The notes beneath the pieces were generated by a model that made no database searches, had not been told where the DNA came from, and saw only the letters and a list, made by a program, of their open reading frames with translations. Positions 27,401 through 39,400 of a DNA stretch of 64,000 bases are shown here, piece after piece (within the stretch, counting starts at the first letter, position 1; the number at the start of each line of letters is the position of its first letter). The position numbers and the translations under genes are program-made. The stretch comes from Cryptomeria japonica (Eukaryota > Streptophyta > Pinopsida > Cupressales > Cupressaceae), in contig NC_081407.1 of NCBI RefSeq assembly GCF_030272615.1, forward strand, positions 434,158,730-434,222,729, in the 5' to 3' direction.

Positions 27401-30400
27401 GCAGAGTTGTTAGGCCTTTGCAGCTTATATGTAATGGCATGAAGAATTGGCCGAGATCCAATAGTATCACTTGCAAGACTTACAATGGGCAAAGCGTGGT
27501 AGACTATGTAATATGCTCTCAAAGCTCTATTTCCAAGTTGTTGAACTTCAATATTGAGAGCTGTCCTATAGAGTTGAACTTTGACAATATGCCTCTTTTT
27601 ATTAAGCTTGGCATAAATGCTAAAGGCCTGCAAGCAGAGAAGAATCAACACTCTCACAAAAAGGTCTTTAAACAAGGTAAAATCCTTATAAATCAAGAAA
27701 ACCATGAGCTCTTCGAGGCTGCTCTGGAAAACCACTTGTGTTAGTTTTCGTGATCAAATTAACAATAATGAGCAGGAAATAATAATGCTGAGTCACAAGA
27801 ATCAAAGCACACAAATAGAAAGGGCACACAACACAAGTCTACCCTGAGAAAACATCCCTCTTGGAGGAAAAACCCAGCAACAACAGATCCTCAGATCTGA
27901 TTATTCATTATGAATAAAATTGCAGTCTTACAACACTTATCTCAGGCTGAATACATGTGCAGATATCTTCAGCTTCAAATGACCTTTTTGTAATCAGCAT
28001 AACCGTACCTTCTTCAGCATGAACAATAGACTTAAGTTCGCATCAATCGGAGCAGAGTTGCATCTATAGATCAAGTATCTTCACACCAAAGGAGAGCAGA
28101 TATATTTCGCACTATTATTGCAGATCCGATTCGCATATATAATAATTGTATCAAGATGCATTCTATGTAGCTTTTATATATGAGGATTGGTGCCTTATTG
28201 GGTCGGCCCAATAAGGCACTTTTTGGCGCTAAAGTCTTTGTACTTTTCCCACGTTATATGTGCAAGATAGGGTTGGCCCTATATCTCACTCCACAATTTA
28301 TTTAGGTTCAGCCCTATCCTGGGTGCTAAGGTAGATGCTACAATCTCACACGTTTGACCTTGCTTGGCATGTGGAAGAGAAAGGGCCCAGCCCTATCCTA
28401 ATTTGTGCACATAGATAGGGCCCAACCATATGTGCCCTTTTACATAAATACATTAGATGGAGATAGGGCCCAGCCCTATTTACATGCCTCCTTATTGAAG
28501 AAGGGCCCAGCCCTATAAGGATTCGGATGATGCCTTAAGGCAATCCGAATCCTTTTTTATTTTCCTATCCTAGTTACACCAAAAAAAAAAACCTGCAGTT
28601 GGCAAAATACAATATAGAGTGCAAGGATAACAAGAGAGAAAAAGAGTATGTTTGATCCCTTTAATACACAAGGCTTTGAAGGTGTGTAAATGATCTAAAC
28701 CTCTGAAGAAAGTTTCAAATACCTTCCCAACTAATCCTTGGTATGACGAATAGTGCAAGGCTGCTAAAAAATCTCTTAAAGAGAAGGATTCAAACAGGGA
28801 AAACAAGATAATATACAAACAATTGATAAAATATAAAATAGAAAGATATTTAATTTCGAGGAGGAAGAAATAAATTGCTTTGGGGAAACAAAATCCCAAC
28901 GGATTTTGGAGGAAGTTGTTGGCCCAAGGTTTGTCGTTGCACCAAAAGATCGACCTATTAATGATCGATACAAACACAAAAGATAAACAAACCGCAAGAG
29001 GTGGTTAAGCCATGTCACAAATCCCCAAGGGCGGCCCTGAACAACCAAGGGGACGAAGGCACCAACTTTCCAACTATCCCTCCCAAGCGCGACCAAGGGA
29101 TTCAAACCTGTGACTTGAGCTCTAATACCAATTCTTGGCCCAAGCTTTGTCGTTGCACCAAAAGATCGACCTATTAATGCTCGATACAAACACCAGAGAT
29201 AAACAAACTATGAGAGGCAATTAAGCCATGTCACGGATCCCCGAAGGTGGCATTGAACAACTAAGGGGATGAAAGCACCAACCTTCCAACAGGAACTACA
29301 GCAAAAGAGAAAACAAATTGAAAATAATATCACAAATGCCCAATGGTTAGAATATGCGAAGCTCTTATATGAATGAACAAATGAGAAAAGTAATCCACCT
29401 ACAATTGACACTTTTGTTGAGCTTTTTTCAATAATAAACATCAAACAACCTTTAAAGAATTTGGCAAAAGGTGAAGCACAAGATATTGATCTTCTACAAG
29501 TAGAATTTTCTTAAGTGAGGAGTTGATCTCCTCGCTCCACATATCAAGATCTTTGACAGACTTACTCAAAACATCTTTCTGGTAGAATGGACAACTAGTG
29601 TTGTTATTCCTCTTCACAAAAGTGGAGACATCAATAACCCCTCTAACTACTGTACTATTATGGTCAACCTTCTATTTGGGAAGCTTTTTGGGAGCATGGT
29701 AGAGCGTAGAATCAGTAAATGGGCAGAAAAAGTGGGAAAAGGGGCAAGAGGATAGGCTGGTTTCCAGCCTAAACACTCCAAAGTTGACCACTGCGTCACT
29801 CTAAGGCACTTCATTCAAAAAGTTTGGGACAGCCAAGGTGGAGAAGCCTTTTGCTGCTTTGTTGATTTCAAAAAAGCTTAATGTCATCCCTAGGGATAAG
29901 CTTTGGCACAGAATGGAACAACTTGGGGTACCAAAGTTTAGAGCTGCTCTCCACAAACTTTATGAGCAGGTTAGAGCTAACATCAAAGCTAAAGAGGGTA
30001 TGTCCAAATGCTTCAGTAGTGAAATCGAGGTCAAACAGGGGTGTCCTTTGTCTCCCACATTGTTCGGTTTATATATTGATAAACTTGAAGAGTGGTTAAA
30101 CAATACTAATGGAGAAGGTATCCAGTTGGCAAGATATGTGGTGAAGTTGCTTCTATATGCAGACGACCTTATTCTTATTGCAAAATCAGCACAAAGTTTG
30201 AGAGGGCATTTGAAGGCTCTTGAGTTCTATTGTGAGGAGGTTGGGATGCAAGTGAATACCAACAAGACCAAAGTGGTGATCTTTTCTTTGAAAAAGAAGA
30301 AGCCGCAGGTCAATTTTATCTTCGAGGGCAGCCCCTTGGAGGTAGTGGTGGAATACAAATACCTATGAATTGATTTTCACAATAGGCTTAGTTTGGAGAC

Positions 30401-33400
30401 ATGTAGATCAAAGAGGATCCAAGAGGGATGGAGAGCTTTATACCTTCTTCAGAAGCTAAGTTGTGGGTTTGGAACACTAAAAAAACCCTTCTCGGTTTGT
30501 TAGTTAGTGATGCCAATTATCCTTTACAAGTGTGAAATTTGGGGGAATAGCATGTCAAACCATAAATGGCGACAAATAGAAAGAATTCAAAAACATCTAA
30601 TCACTAGCAGCCTCAAAGTCAAATCAACAATACCTTATGAGATTCTTTTAGCGAAAGCCGATATGTTCCCAATTGAGGCTTCAGCAATATTATTATGCTA
30701 CTTTAAAAAGTTGAAAGTATGAATAAGCACCACTGGCCCAAAATGATTGTTGAAGAGAAGCTAAGTCATAGGAAAAAAATGTGTAAGAAACAAAACAGCA
30801 AGTGGATGAACAAGTGGGGCATAAATCTACATGACTGTCCTAAGCACTAAAGTGGAGATAAAACAGTGGGTGTTAGAAATATTCAGGAATGCCCTATGGA
30901 CAAATCAGATATGCAAAAAAAAAGTATACTATATTAAGAATTTAACCCTACTTGGTAGAATGATGAAAAAGTTTATTTGAGATCTACGATCAACAGAAAG
31001 GCCAAAATTTTAATTGCATAGTTGTGGACTAGATCTCATCATTTGAGATGCGAAACTGGTAGGTGAAAGGTGCCCAAAGAAGACTGGGAAGAAAGGACGT
31101 GCATTTTTTGCAGCAAAAGGGTGGTGGAAACAGAATGGCATTTCATCAAGGAGTGCACAGCATATGACGATATTCACAGTCAATTTGATAATGAGTTAAA
31201 GGTGGACAATTTGAATCAGTTTTTTGAAGAGTTGTCAAGGCTTCAAAAAACAGCAAGTTTCTTACTCAATATTCATAATAGAATAATCAATGTGGAAAAA
31301 AACTTGAAAACGGATTAATTTTGGTTCTCGGTCCCTTAGACCGCTGGGTCTCGTGGACACCATTAAAATTCCTTCATTCATTCAATCAAAGTAAAATAGC
31401 TTTTTCAAAAACTTAAAAGCCATACTCTTCTTTTATAATAGGAAACTTTTTGATGTACTATGTTTATTTCTAATATAACAACACCAAGATCTTCTCTATT
31501 TTTATGAATATTAATCATTCTTTAGTTTGCCAAGTTTTTCCCATTTTAAACCCAGGATAATTGAATTCCATTTACACTTCTGTCAAATCATGTCAATAGC
31601 GTGTAAATGGAATGCTACTATGGTTGATGCCACCTACTGTACAATGCACAGCGACTTCAAAGATGTTCAAAACTTCAAACCACAAGCAGCAATACTGAAA
31701 CAAAACCCTTCAAGTATGAAAGCCTGAAACTTAAAGGATGCTGAAATCCTTAAAATAAGAACAGAACCTAACAATAGCACACAGCATGCTGCACAACAAT
31801 GGCAAGAGACTTGAATTTGAATTCCCTGAATGAAATCTGGCAAACTCTATGGTTGATCATATAGCCATGTCAACCTTTGTTTAAGGCACATTGGGCATGT
31901 TCCCCAAGATAATGTGCTTTTTAAGGTTTATTTGTATCAATGTAGTAAAATCTCCACTTGTAAAAATAAGTTGAAGATACATTAAGGGAAAAAATACTAG
32001 TCCTAAAATACTACAAAGAACAGAAGGATGCTGTATTCTACTGAAATTTGTTTTTCATAGAAAATATGTTTCCTTTCAGACAATGTTTATTAAGGATAGA
32101 TTTGTACGTACTTGAGAAAATCAAGTAACTTTGTTTGTAGTGTTGCCAAAGCTTCCTCTTCCATATTTACATAGACTAACAACTCAGGCAACTTCACTGC
32201 AAGACCATAAAATTTATTACGATTAGTAAACCACAAGAAGAAAGAGGAAAAGACAATTATTCATTACCCTATTGGGGATTGATCATTTATTTAGGTTAGA
32301 AAGCATTCAGATAATAGAAACGTCTCAGTTCATGACAATCCACGAACTCATACAAATGTCATAAGTCTGACAAGCTTATATAGACTAATGGAGCCCAATT
32401 TCATTATGCAGTCTTATGAGCTTTTATAAGACTGTTTGCAGATTACACTCATATTGCTGACTGCATAAGACATTAAAATATTATATAAACTTTGATATGA
32501 CGATGGTAATGTATGTTTTCCAAATAAGGCTATAATGGTTTTTATCAAAACATCCCTCATTTTTACCGGATGAATATTAACATGAAATTAAATCCGCAAG
32601 CAAACAGTGTCGAGAGCAAAAAAAAACTCTAAAGGAAACTAACACCATACCAAAAAGGCGAAGCAAATGCTCAGCCCCATACACAGTTGATGGAGCTACA
32701 TTATTGCCTTCAGGAACTACATCGCTGTATTGTTGCCTTTCCTGCTTATACAAGAGCATTGAAGGCAATGCCTTGTCAAAATAGCTGCGGACACCACTTA
32801 GTATTTCCACAACTGAGTCGCCAACCCTACAGCCATAAACAAACTTCAAAATAGAGTTCAAACATATGGTAGAAACTCAAACATAAGTTGATATCAGATT
32901 TTAAATCCCTTTTATCCTATTCAAAATCTCTCTGTTCGAGTCCCACTGGCTTTTGGTCATCTCTAGGTATCAATATATTTTATTTCATTCTTCTGTATTT
33001 ACTATTTAGACACACATCAAGAATCTGCATTAACATCATATTGCATTTGCTTTCATATACATGACCATAACCAGTTCCTACCACTCATAGTGATCTATCT
33101 ACAAGGTACATGAACTGTGTGAAAGAACATGAAATCCTTCCTCAGAAGGAAAGAAAACCATTTCAAAGCCATTCATTATAATTGCCTTCCTCCAATTAGA
33201 GTATTCCATGAAATCCCAAAGTGTTAATATGCATCTATTCTGTTACTAACATGCAAATGCCAATCACAGACACAGTGTAAGTATTCTGTTTTGTTACAAT
33301 TGTAAGATTGTCAGCATCATTGTTCACCTTCAAGCCGTGCAAATATAAAAGAAGCAGAATTCACAGATAAATATGTAATTGTATTAAAAGGAAAGAATGT

Positions 33401-36400
33401 AAACATAGCTACTAGCGGTCAAGAAGTTATACACTCAGATAGGATATTGTATGTACAATATTTAGTATAATGACAAGCCAAGTGTCAAGAGAGTGATAGT
33501 TCTCTGTTTCTTTTCTAATATCATGTCCAGCATTTGATATTCTCATCACTAAGATATGAAATTTATACTGCTGCCTGAGTAACATATGCAATCATCTTTG
33601 TAAGATGCCACCGTTAACCATTCAATATTCTCTTTCACTGCTCATTCACAGAATGGGAAATATTTAATTCTCTTCCCTTTAAATTTTACAAATGTGATGA
33701 ATAGGAACAAGTTAGTGACCATTAAGATGGAAAGTACACACACCAAAACAGAGAAATGATGCCTAAAATGATCATCACAACTTGAAATCAAGCATGGAAG
33801 AAAGCAAATGTTAATGGCAAACTATGGCAAAGACTAACTACCATTGCTAATTTCAGAATCTCAGATGGGGTGCTAACATAGATGAGTGTAAATGATGATG
33901 AAAATTAGGGATAATGCATAATCTCAATCCATACACATTGCCGGAGAATGCATGTGATGTGAGCATGGGAACATTTGGGGGAAGAATAAACCCATGGGTA
34001 CTTGTTTATTAAACCTCACTCCCCTGAACAAAAATATATAATAATAAATTCTCCTGGTCTTCTCTCTCAGGCTGTCTTACATCAATTTGAAATAGGCTGG
34101 GCAATTTTAGGGTTAAGCAAAAGACATGTTTCGAGTTGTAATACAGAAACTTTGAACTCTGATCTCGCTATATATCTTAATCAGGCATATTCTGCATGTA
34201 ACTTAAAGAATTTTGTCTGCAAATGAACAGTGCATGATTATATTGCATTCCTTATTTATCCTCTGTAATTTTTAAAGCATCAAAACATTAGAGACCATTA
34301 CTGATCATATCTAAGATCTTCATTGGTGTTGTGGCATTGGTTAAAGCTCAGATTGACAGCAGGAAAAACAATCTCAAAGGAAAGTCTTCCAAAAACATTC
34401 TATAGTGGAAGTGCTAAAAGCCTAAAACTAAAGTCACCAGAACCAGCTACCACGTAAAAAAACACTTGGCAGCTCATATCGTGGCTTATATTCTCCTTAC
34501 TCTCTTATCTACTGTACAGTTTCTATTTGGATGTATATATCCAGAATCTATCATGCCATGTCCTCTTTTATTTCTGAGATTTCTGATCAACTTTCTAGAC
34601 CCCTTATGATCACATGATAAGGTATTATATATGTTATAGGCTGCTTTGACCTATAGATACCAATTACAGGGGTGTTTTGGAACATATGATGCCAAGTCTG
34701 TCATTTTTATACAGTAATAATTAAATGTATTACTCATTGTTATGGCCCATATTATCTTTATGGATAATAATAGGTCCCCAATCGCTACTCAAATTCCGAC
34801 CATCATTCCTGTCAATTTTATTCTTATGTTGTTCAATTTAACCAGCTCAGATGGTGTTTCATGTGGTGATCTTCCCTGGCCAATACCTTCACCTTATTGA
34901 CACAAATGTCATGTTCTGTCACAAGTGAATGTTCTAACATCTGCTAGAGATGATTTTCAGCCCTATCATGCTTCAGATTCCCATAAAGTGCTTTGGTCCT
35001 AGTTTGATAGATTTCCAGCTTCATTAATGTACAGTCTTCACCATTTCTTTATTTAGGATCTAATGGCTCTGGTTAATTGAAAATTATTTCAATTCCTTTT
35101 CATCCTAGCATCTTGGATATTTTATTGATTGTGCTCTTGATGAAAGGAATCAAGATCTTGTTAGCATTTGACAGTGTCACTGATATCCGTAAAATTGTAT
35201 GTGACTTGCCCAATGGATAGTGCCAATTTGATAGAAGGAATAATGGAGGGGAGAACCCAAAGGTTTTGTCAAAAAACCCTCAACATACAATTTTCACAAA
35301 AACATGTTGTAATTGTTCCAAACCCTAGAGTAAGAGTTTTGTATGTAGTCCAAAAAAATTTATCTAACTAAAGATGTGTAATCATCAAACTTTGAACCAA
35401 AGTCTAAGAACAAAAATGCTGTGATGTCCCCAATTAAGGAGGGTTGGCTCTTTTGTTTGCTAGTGTTTGCTTTCTAAATAATCAAAAGAAGAAAGAAAAT
35501 TATTAATAAAGGTAACTAGTAAACAATTTTATTAAATCAGTTCCATTGGCTGACTTAGCTTTTTGTAACGATCTCTTCTTAGAACCGGCTATAGGGCAGT
35601 TACACTTGGAGCCGACTTAGAAAGAATGTGTATATATCAGAGTTCTAGGACTCACCTGGACTCACCTAGACTTGGCATGTCTCGACCCAGGTGACCCTAG
35701 GCAAGTCCCAGGGGCCCGACTCAGGCTCGTCCGAGTCTTGGGCGAAACCTGGCGAGTCCCAATGCCCAAACTCGGCTGACATCAAGCACAAATTAAAACA
35801 TAAAAAAAACTTAAAAAATGTTCAATTCAATTGTTTTTTATTTGACTTGTATTGTCTCCTTAGCTCTAAAAGTGAACTCATTTCATTGTATTGGAAAAAT
35901 TGGAGGAGAAGAGTGAGTTGTGAGGAAAAACAAGAGTGCATATCAGAGCAACCAGCAAGGAGGAAGAGAAAAATTTCTTCAACAAATCGCATTGGGGCAG
36001 CATAATACTTACATTTGATGTCATCAAGAGCTTGTTAGAAAGGATTGGAAAGAAGATGCATTTCATTTCATTTCAAGAAGTTGTCTTTTATCTTGATGAT
36101 TTAAATTGAAAGATCATCATGATGTGCAAATTGAAAATTTTATTTAACAATTTGTTCATCCATTTGTATGCACCAGTTGAAATTTGTGTAAATACTATTT
36201 ATATGGCATGAAGTTATAAAATGTATTTGCAGCAATGTTACAAGAAAAAATGGCCTACCTTTGACAGAAAAGTACTGCCTCCCAACTACCTGCAAGTTTG
36301 CAACTAGTTGCATCTTCTATGCATGTCCTCAACAAGCTCCCATTTGTACTCATGCCCTAAAAATATTATGTGATTGCATTATTCATTAAATATTTTGCCA

Positions 36401-39400
36401 TTTCACAAGTTTTGAAGGTTTCACAAGTTGGCAAGAGATTGATGAAGGTTTGAGACATGATTTAAATGCAATTTTTATGTGATTTAAACACAAAAAAATT
36501 GTTGAAAATCGTAGTCAACAATATTTTACAAAGACTAGATTTTTTGAGGGGGAAAATATCCACAAGACCAATTCGTGAAAAAACCAAGTATAATCAATAT
36601 TTTTTGGAGATTTTTGCTTCTATGGTCTCACCCTCCTTATGATGAGAATACTTCAACATTTGCTGTTCGCCTAGTAACCTAGTGGGCATGTGGACCAATG
36701 TCTAGGGTTTCTTGTCGCCTTAATGGATCTAACTTGTGCTTCTTCTTATCATGCCCTTTGGATCTATGTTAAATGCTACTAGTACTAACCCTTGTACGAT
36801 TGGTAATGGCTTTGAACTGGTGGTTTGAGGACAATAAAGTGCTAAACCTAGGTTTGTTCTTCAACAAGGGCTCAAATTTGCACGTTTGTCCACCAAGAAT
36901 CGATCAGAGTGTCCCTAGTGATGTTGTTCACAACTTGCTTCAATGCTCCTCACACTCAATAGGATCTTCACCCAGAATGTGTAATTGGAATTGTAAGGAT
37001 ATCCAAACTTCTTGCAATAATAGTGCCTTGCATACTTGATGGATAAGTAACTCAATCAAAACCAAGGTAGATTTCGTAAGAAAAATAAACTCAATAAACA
37101 ATTAAAGGGTAAAGGTTTCATCCTAAACCATGTTAGCTGAATATGGGGTTTTCATTATCAATACCAGCCTATGGAGGTATAAAAGAAGTGAACTTATTTT
37201 TTGCATAAACAGCTGCTTTCTTTTTTTAATATCAAAGCCTTATATATATATATGCCAAATTGCACCCCTCAAAGGAGAAGTTAGCCTCCAAAAAGTGAGT
37301 GAGTTGGCACCCAACAAAATCAAAATTGAGTCAGCCTCATGATGAACTAATTATTAATATTGAAATAAATAATATTTTTATTATTTAATAGAGTTTAAAA
37401 ACACTTTTACTATTATAATAAATAAGTCATGGTGTTGGAGTGTAGGGGACATGACACAATCATAATATATGACAAGCAAAAGACAGCATTCCAAAATCAT
37501 TAAGGTCATTACAAATCACCAATCATAACCTTTGGTCTCCACAATGCCCCTGCCAAATTTCAAGCAATAATGAACAAGATATTCAACAAATCCCTTAGTA
37601 AGTTTGTTCTAGTAATCTTTTATCGTCTCCTTGTTTACAGTAGACCATTAACATCCAATTTAATTCATATGAAAACCATGCTCAATATTTTGGCTAAAGA
37701 GAAGTTGTAGTCAAAATGTCCAAGTGTGTTTTCTTACAAGTTACTGAAATATTTGGATATAACTATTTCTGCATAAGGGGTGAACTCTGCCCCCGATAAG
37801 TTATAAGGCAATATATGATTGGCCTGCAATTTCTTAGGCTTGGCAAGTTTCTACCAGAGGTCTGTGAGAAATTTCTCTACCATTGTGTATCCATTGACTA
37901 CCCTCACCAAAATGATGATTTCAAATGCTCTCTAGAAACATAAAATGTGTGTGAGCTCAAGATGGCTCTTATGACTAGTCCAACACTAGCAAGTATCGAT
38001 TTCCCTGCTCCATTCATCATCAAATTTGATGCTTCTTAATTTGGACTTGATGAAGAACTCTCTCTGAAGAGGATCACCCCATTGCCTTTGAGAAGAAGCT
38101 TAGTTAGTCAACACATAGTAAGAATATATTATCCATTCTGCATGCAATAGCCAAGTGGTATTAACTTCTATTGGAGAGAAAATTCCTTGTTAAAACTTAC
38201 ATTCTCAATCTTATGCACATGTTGACTTCAGGCACACTCAAAAGGGGGCAACAACTATGGAAGATCATTCATATGCATATCACCTTGAGATCCTTTATGA
38301 GAAAGAGAAAGATAGTGTGGTGGCAATTGCAATATCATGTAAAGAAAAGTTACCAATTTTCATGCAATTTGTATTAGCAAAATTTATTGGCTCCAAGATC
38401 TTCATCAAAAATATTGATCAAAGAGTAAATTGTACAAGGAACACAAAGGATTGATCAGTTCACAATGGGGACGTTTTCTTTTGCATAGGAATAAAGAGAT
38501 AGATCCTCACCTACAATTCACATTGGTTTCAAAAAATCTACAAATAATCACCTTCAATTTCTACTTGCTGAACATGAATGACGATATTCGGCAATTTGTG
38601 GCAGAATGTAGCATGTGTCAATGAAACAAATCTAAGAGAATCCAATCCCCAAGACTCTCCAAGATAACGTCATTCCTACTTGAAATTGGTCACATGCATC
38701 AATAGACTTTATCTCAAGTTTACCAAGGTCTCAAGGCAAGGACAAGATATATGTTGTTGTAGCTTGGATGACCAAGTATACTCAATTCACTCCTACAACA
38801 AAAGAAAGATTCGATAGAACTAAATTTTCTTAATTTCATTTCCAACATGCATTCAAGCAACATGAGATACCACAGATTACCATTTGTGAGGAGCATAACT
38901 TTTGAAGCAAGTGTTGATTAGCAAGAGTAGCATTCATCATGACTAATAACTATCATCTCCAAACATATGGTCAAGCAAAGGCAATCGATAATTGTTCAAG
39001 GTACCTGATGATGTATGCAAGGGATAAATAGAGCAAGTGAATTGAATAAATATTGATTTAGAACCACATATCACTAAGCCACAAAGATGTCTCCCTTTCA
39101 CTACTATATAGGTAGATGTCCTTAATACGCTTTATAGGGGTAGTACAAAGGGGGATGATCTTTGCAACTATAGAGGCATTAGAAGCAACAAGTACACCAA
39201 CATAAGAGAGTGAAGCTTTGAAGTGAGGAGAATATTGTTTGTTTGTTTGCAGCCATGCAAACTGTGAGATTTTGCCAAGATCAAGAGCTCAATGAAATGT
39301 ACAAAATAGAGACACAATATAGGACAAGAATAAACTGTATTCTCATCAATAGAAAATGATCAATAATATCAATTACATACAATGTAGATGAGCTTGCTTA

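Larger units (their letters stand above)
27739..28577 (-). mobile_element. LTR-like insertion inside the LINE
   Basis: The segment interrupts LINE coding sequence. Plus-strand ends are TGTTAG...GTTACA. It contains the LTR-type segment around 27826-27880 (GGGCACACAACACAAGTC ... GGAGGAAAAACCCAGC), six GGGCCCAGCCCTAT-like palindromes (28266-28516) and a 12-bp-stem hairpin (28517-28554) followed by T6. Minus orientation is assumed because the conserved LTR words read that way. No target-site duplication was found, so the borders are approximate. Confidence 0.55.
26826..31380 (+). mobile_element. LINE (non-LTR retrotransposon), antisense to the MRG gene, split by two insertions
   Basis: In order, the plus strand shows an APE-type endonuclease (26829-27738), an inserted LTR-like element (27739 to about 28577), a linker with NPWYDE (near 28735), an inserted TRIM (28916-29291), a reverse transcriptase with YADDLIL (29292-30480) and a C-terminal zinc-finger frame (31070-31318). 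Without the insertions this is one ORF2 of about 3.3 kb. Many stops and frameshifts make it dead. No ORF1 was identified, so the copy may be 5' truncated. The right end near 31360-31380 has TTCATTCATTCAATC-like repeats; no clear poly(A) tail or target-site duplication was found. Confidence 0.85.

Noticed and set aside
28517..28560. Hairpin plus T-run as a bacterial-type terminator
   Set aside because: The context is plant nuclear DNA inside an LTR-like repeat, where rho-independent termination does not apply.
32577..32861. The whole 94-codon frame as a small gene
   Set aside because: Only 32651-32826 matches MRG; the ends of the frame are intronic, with a splice acceptor at 32827 and a donor at 32650.
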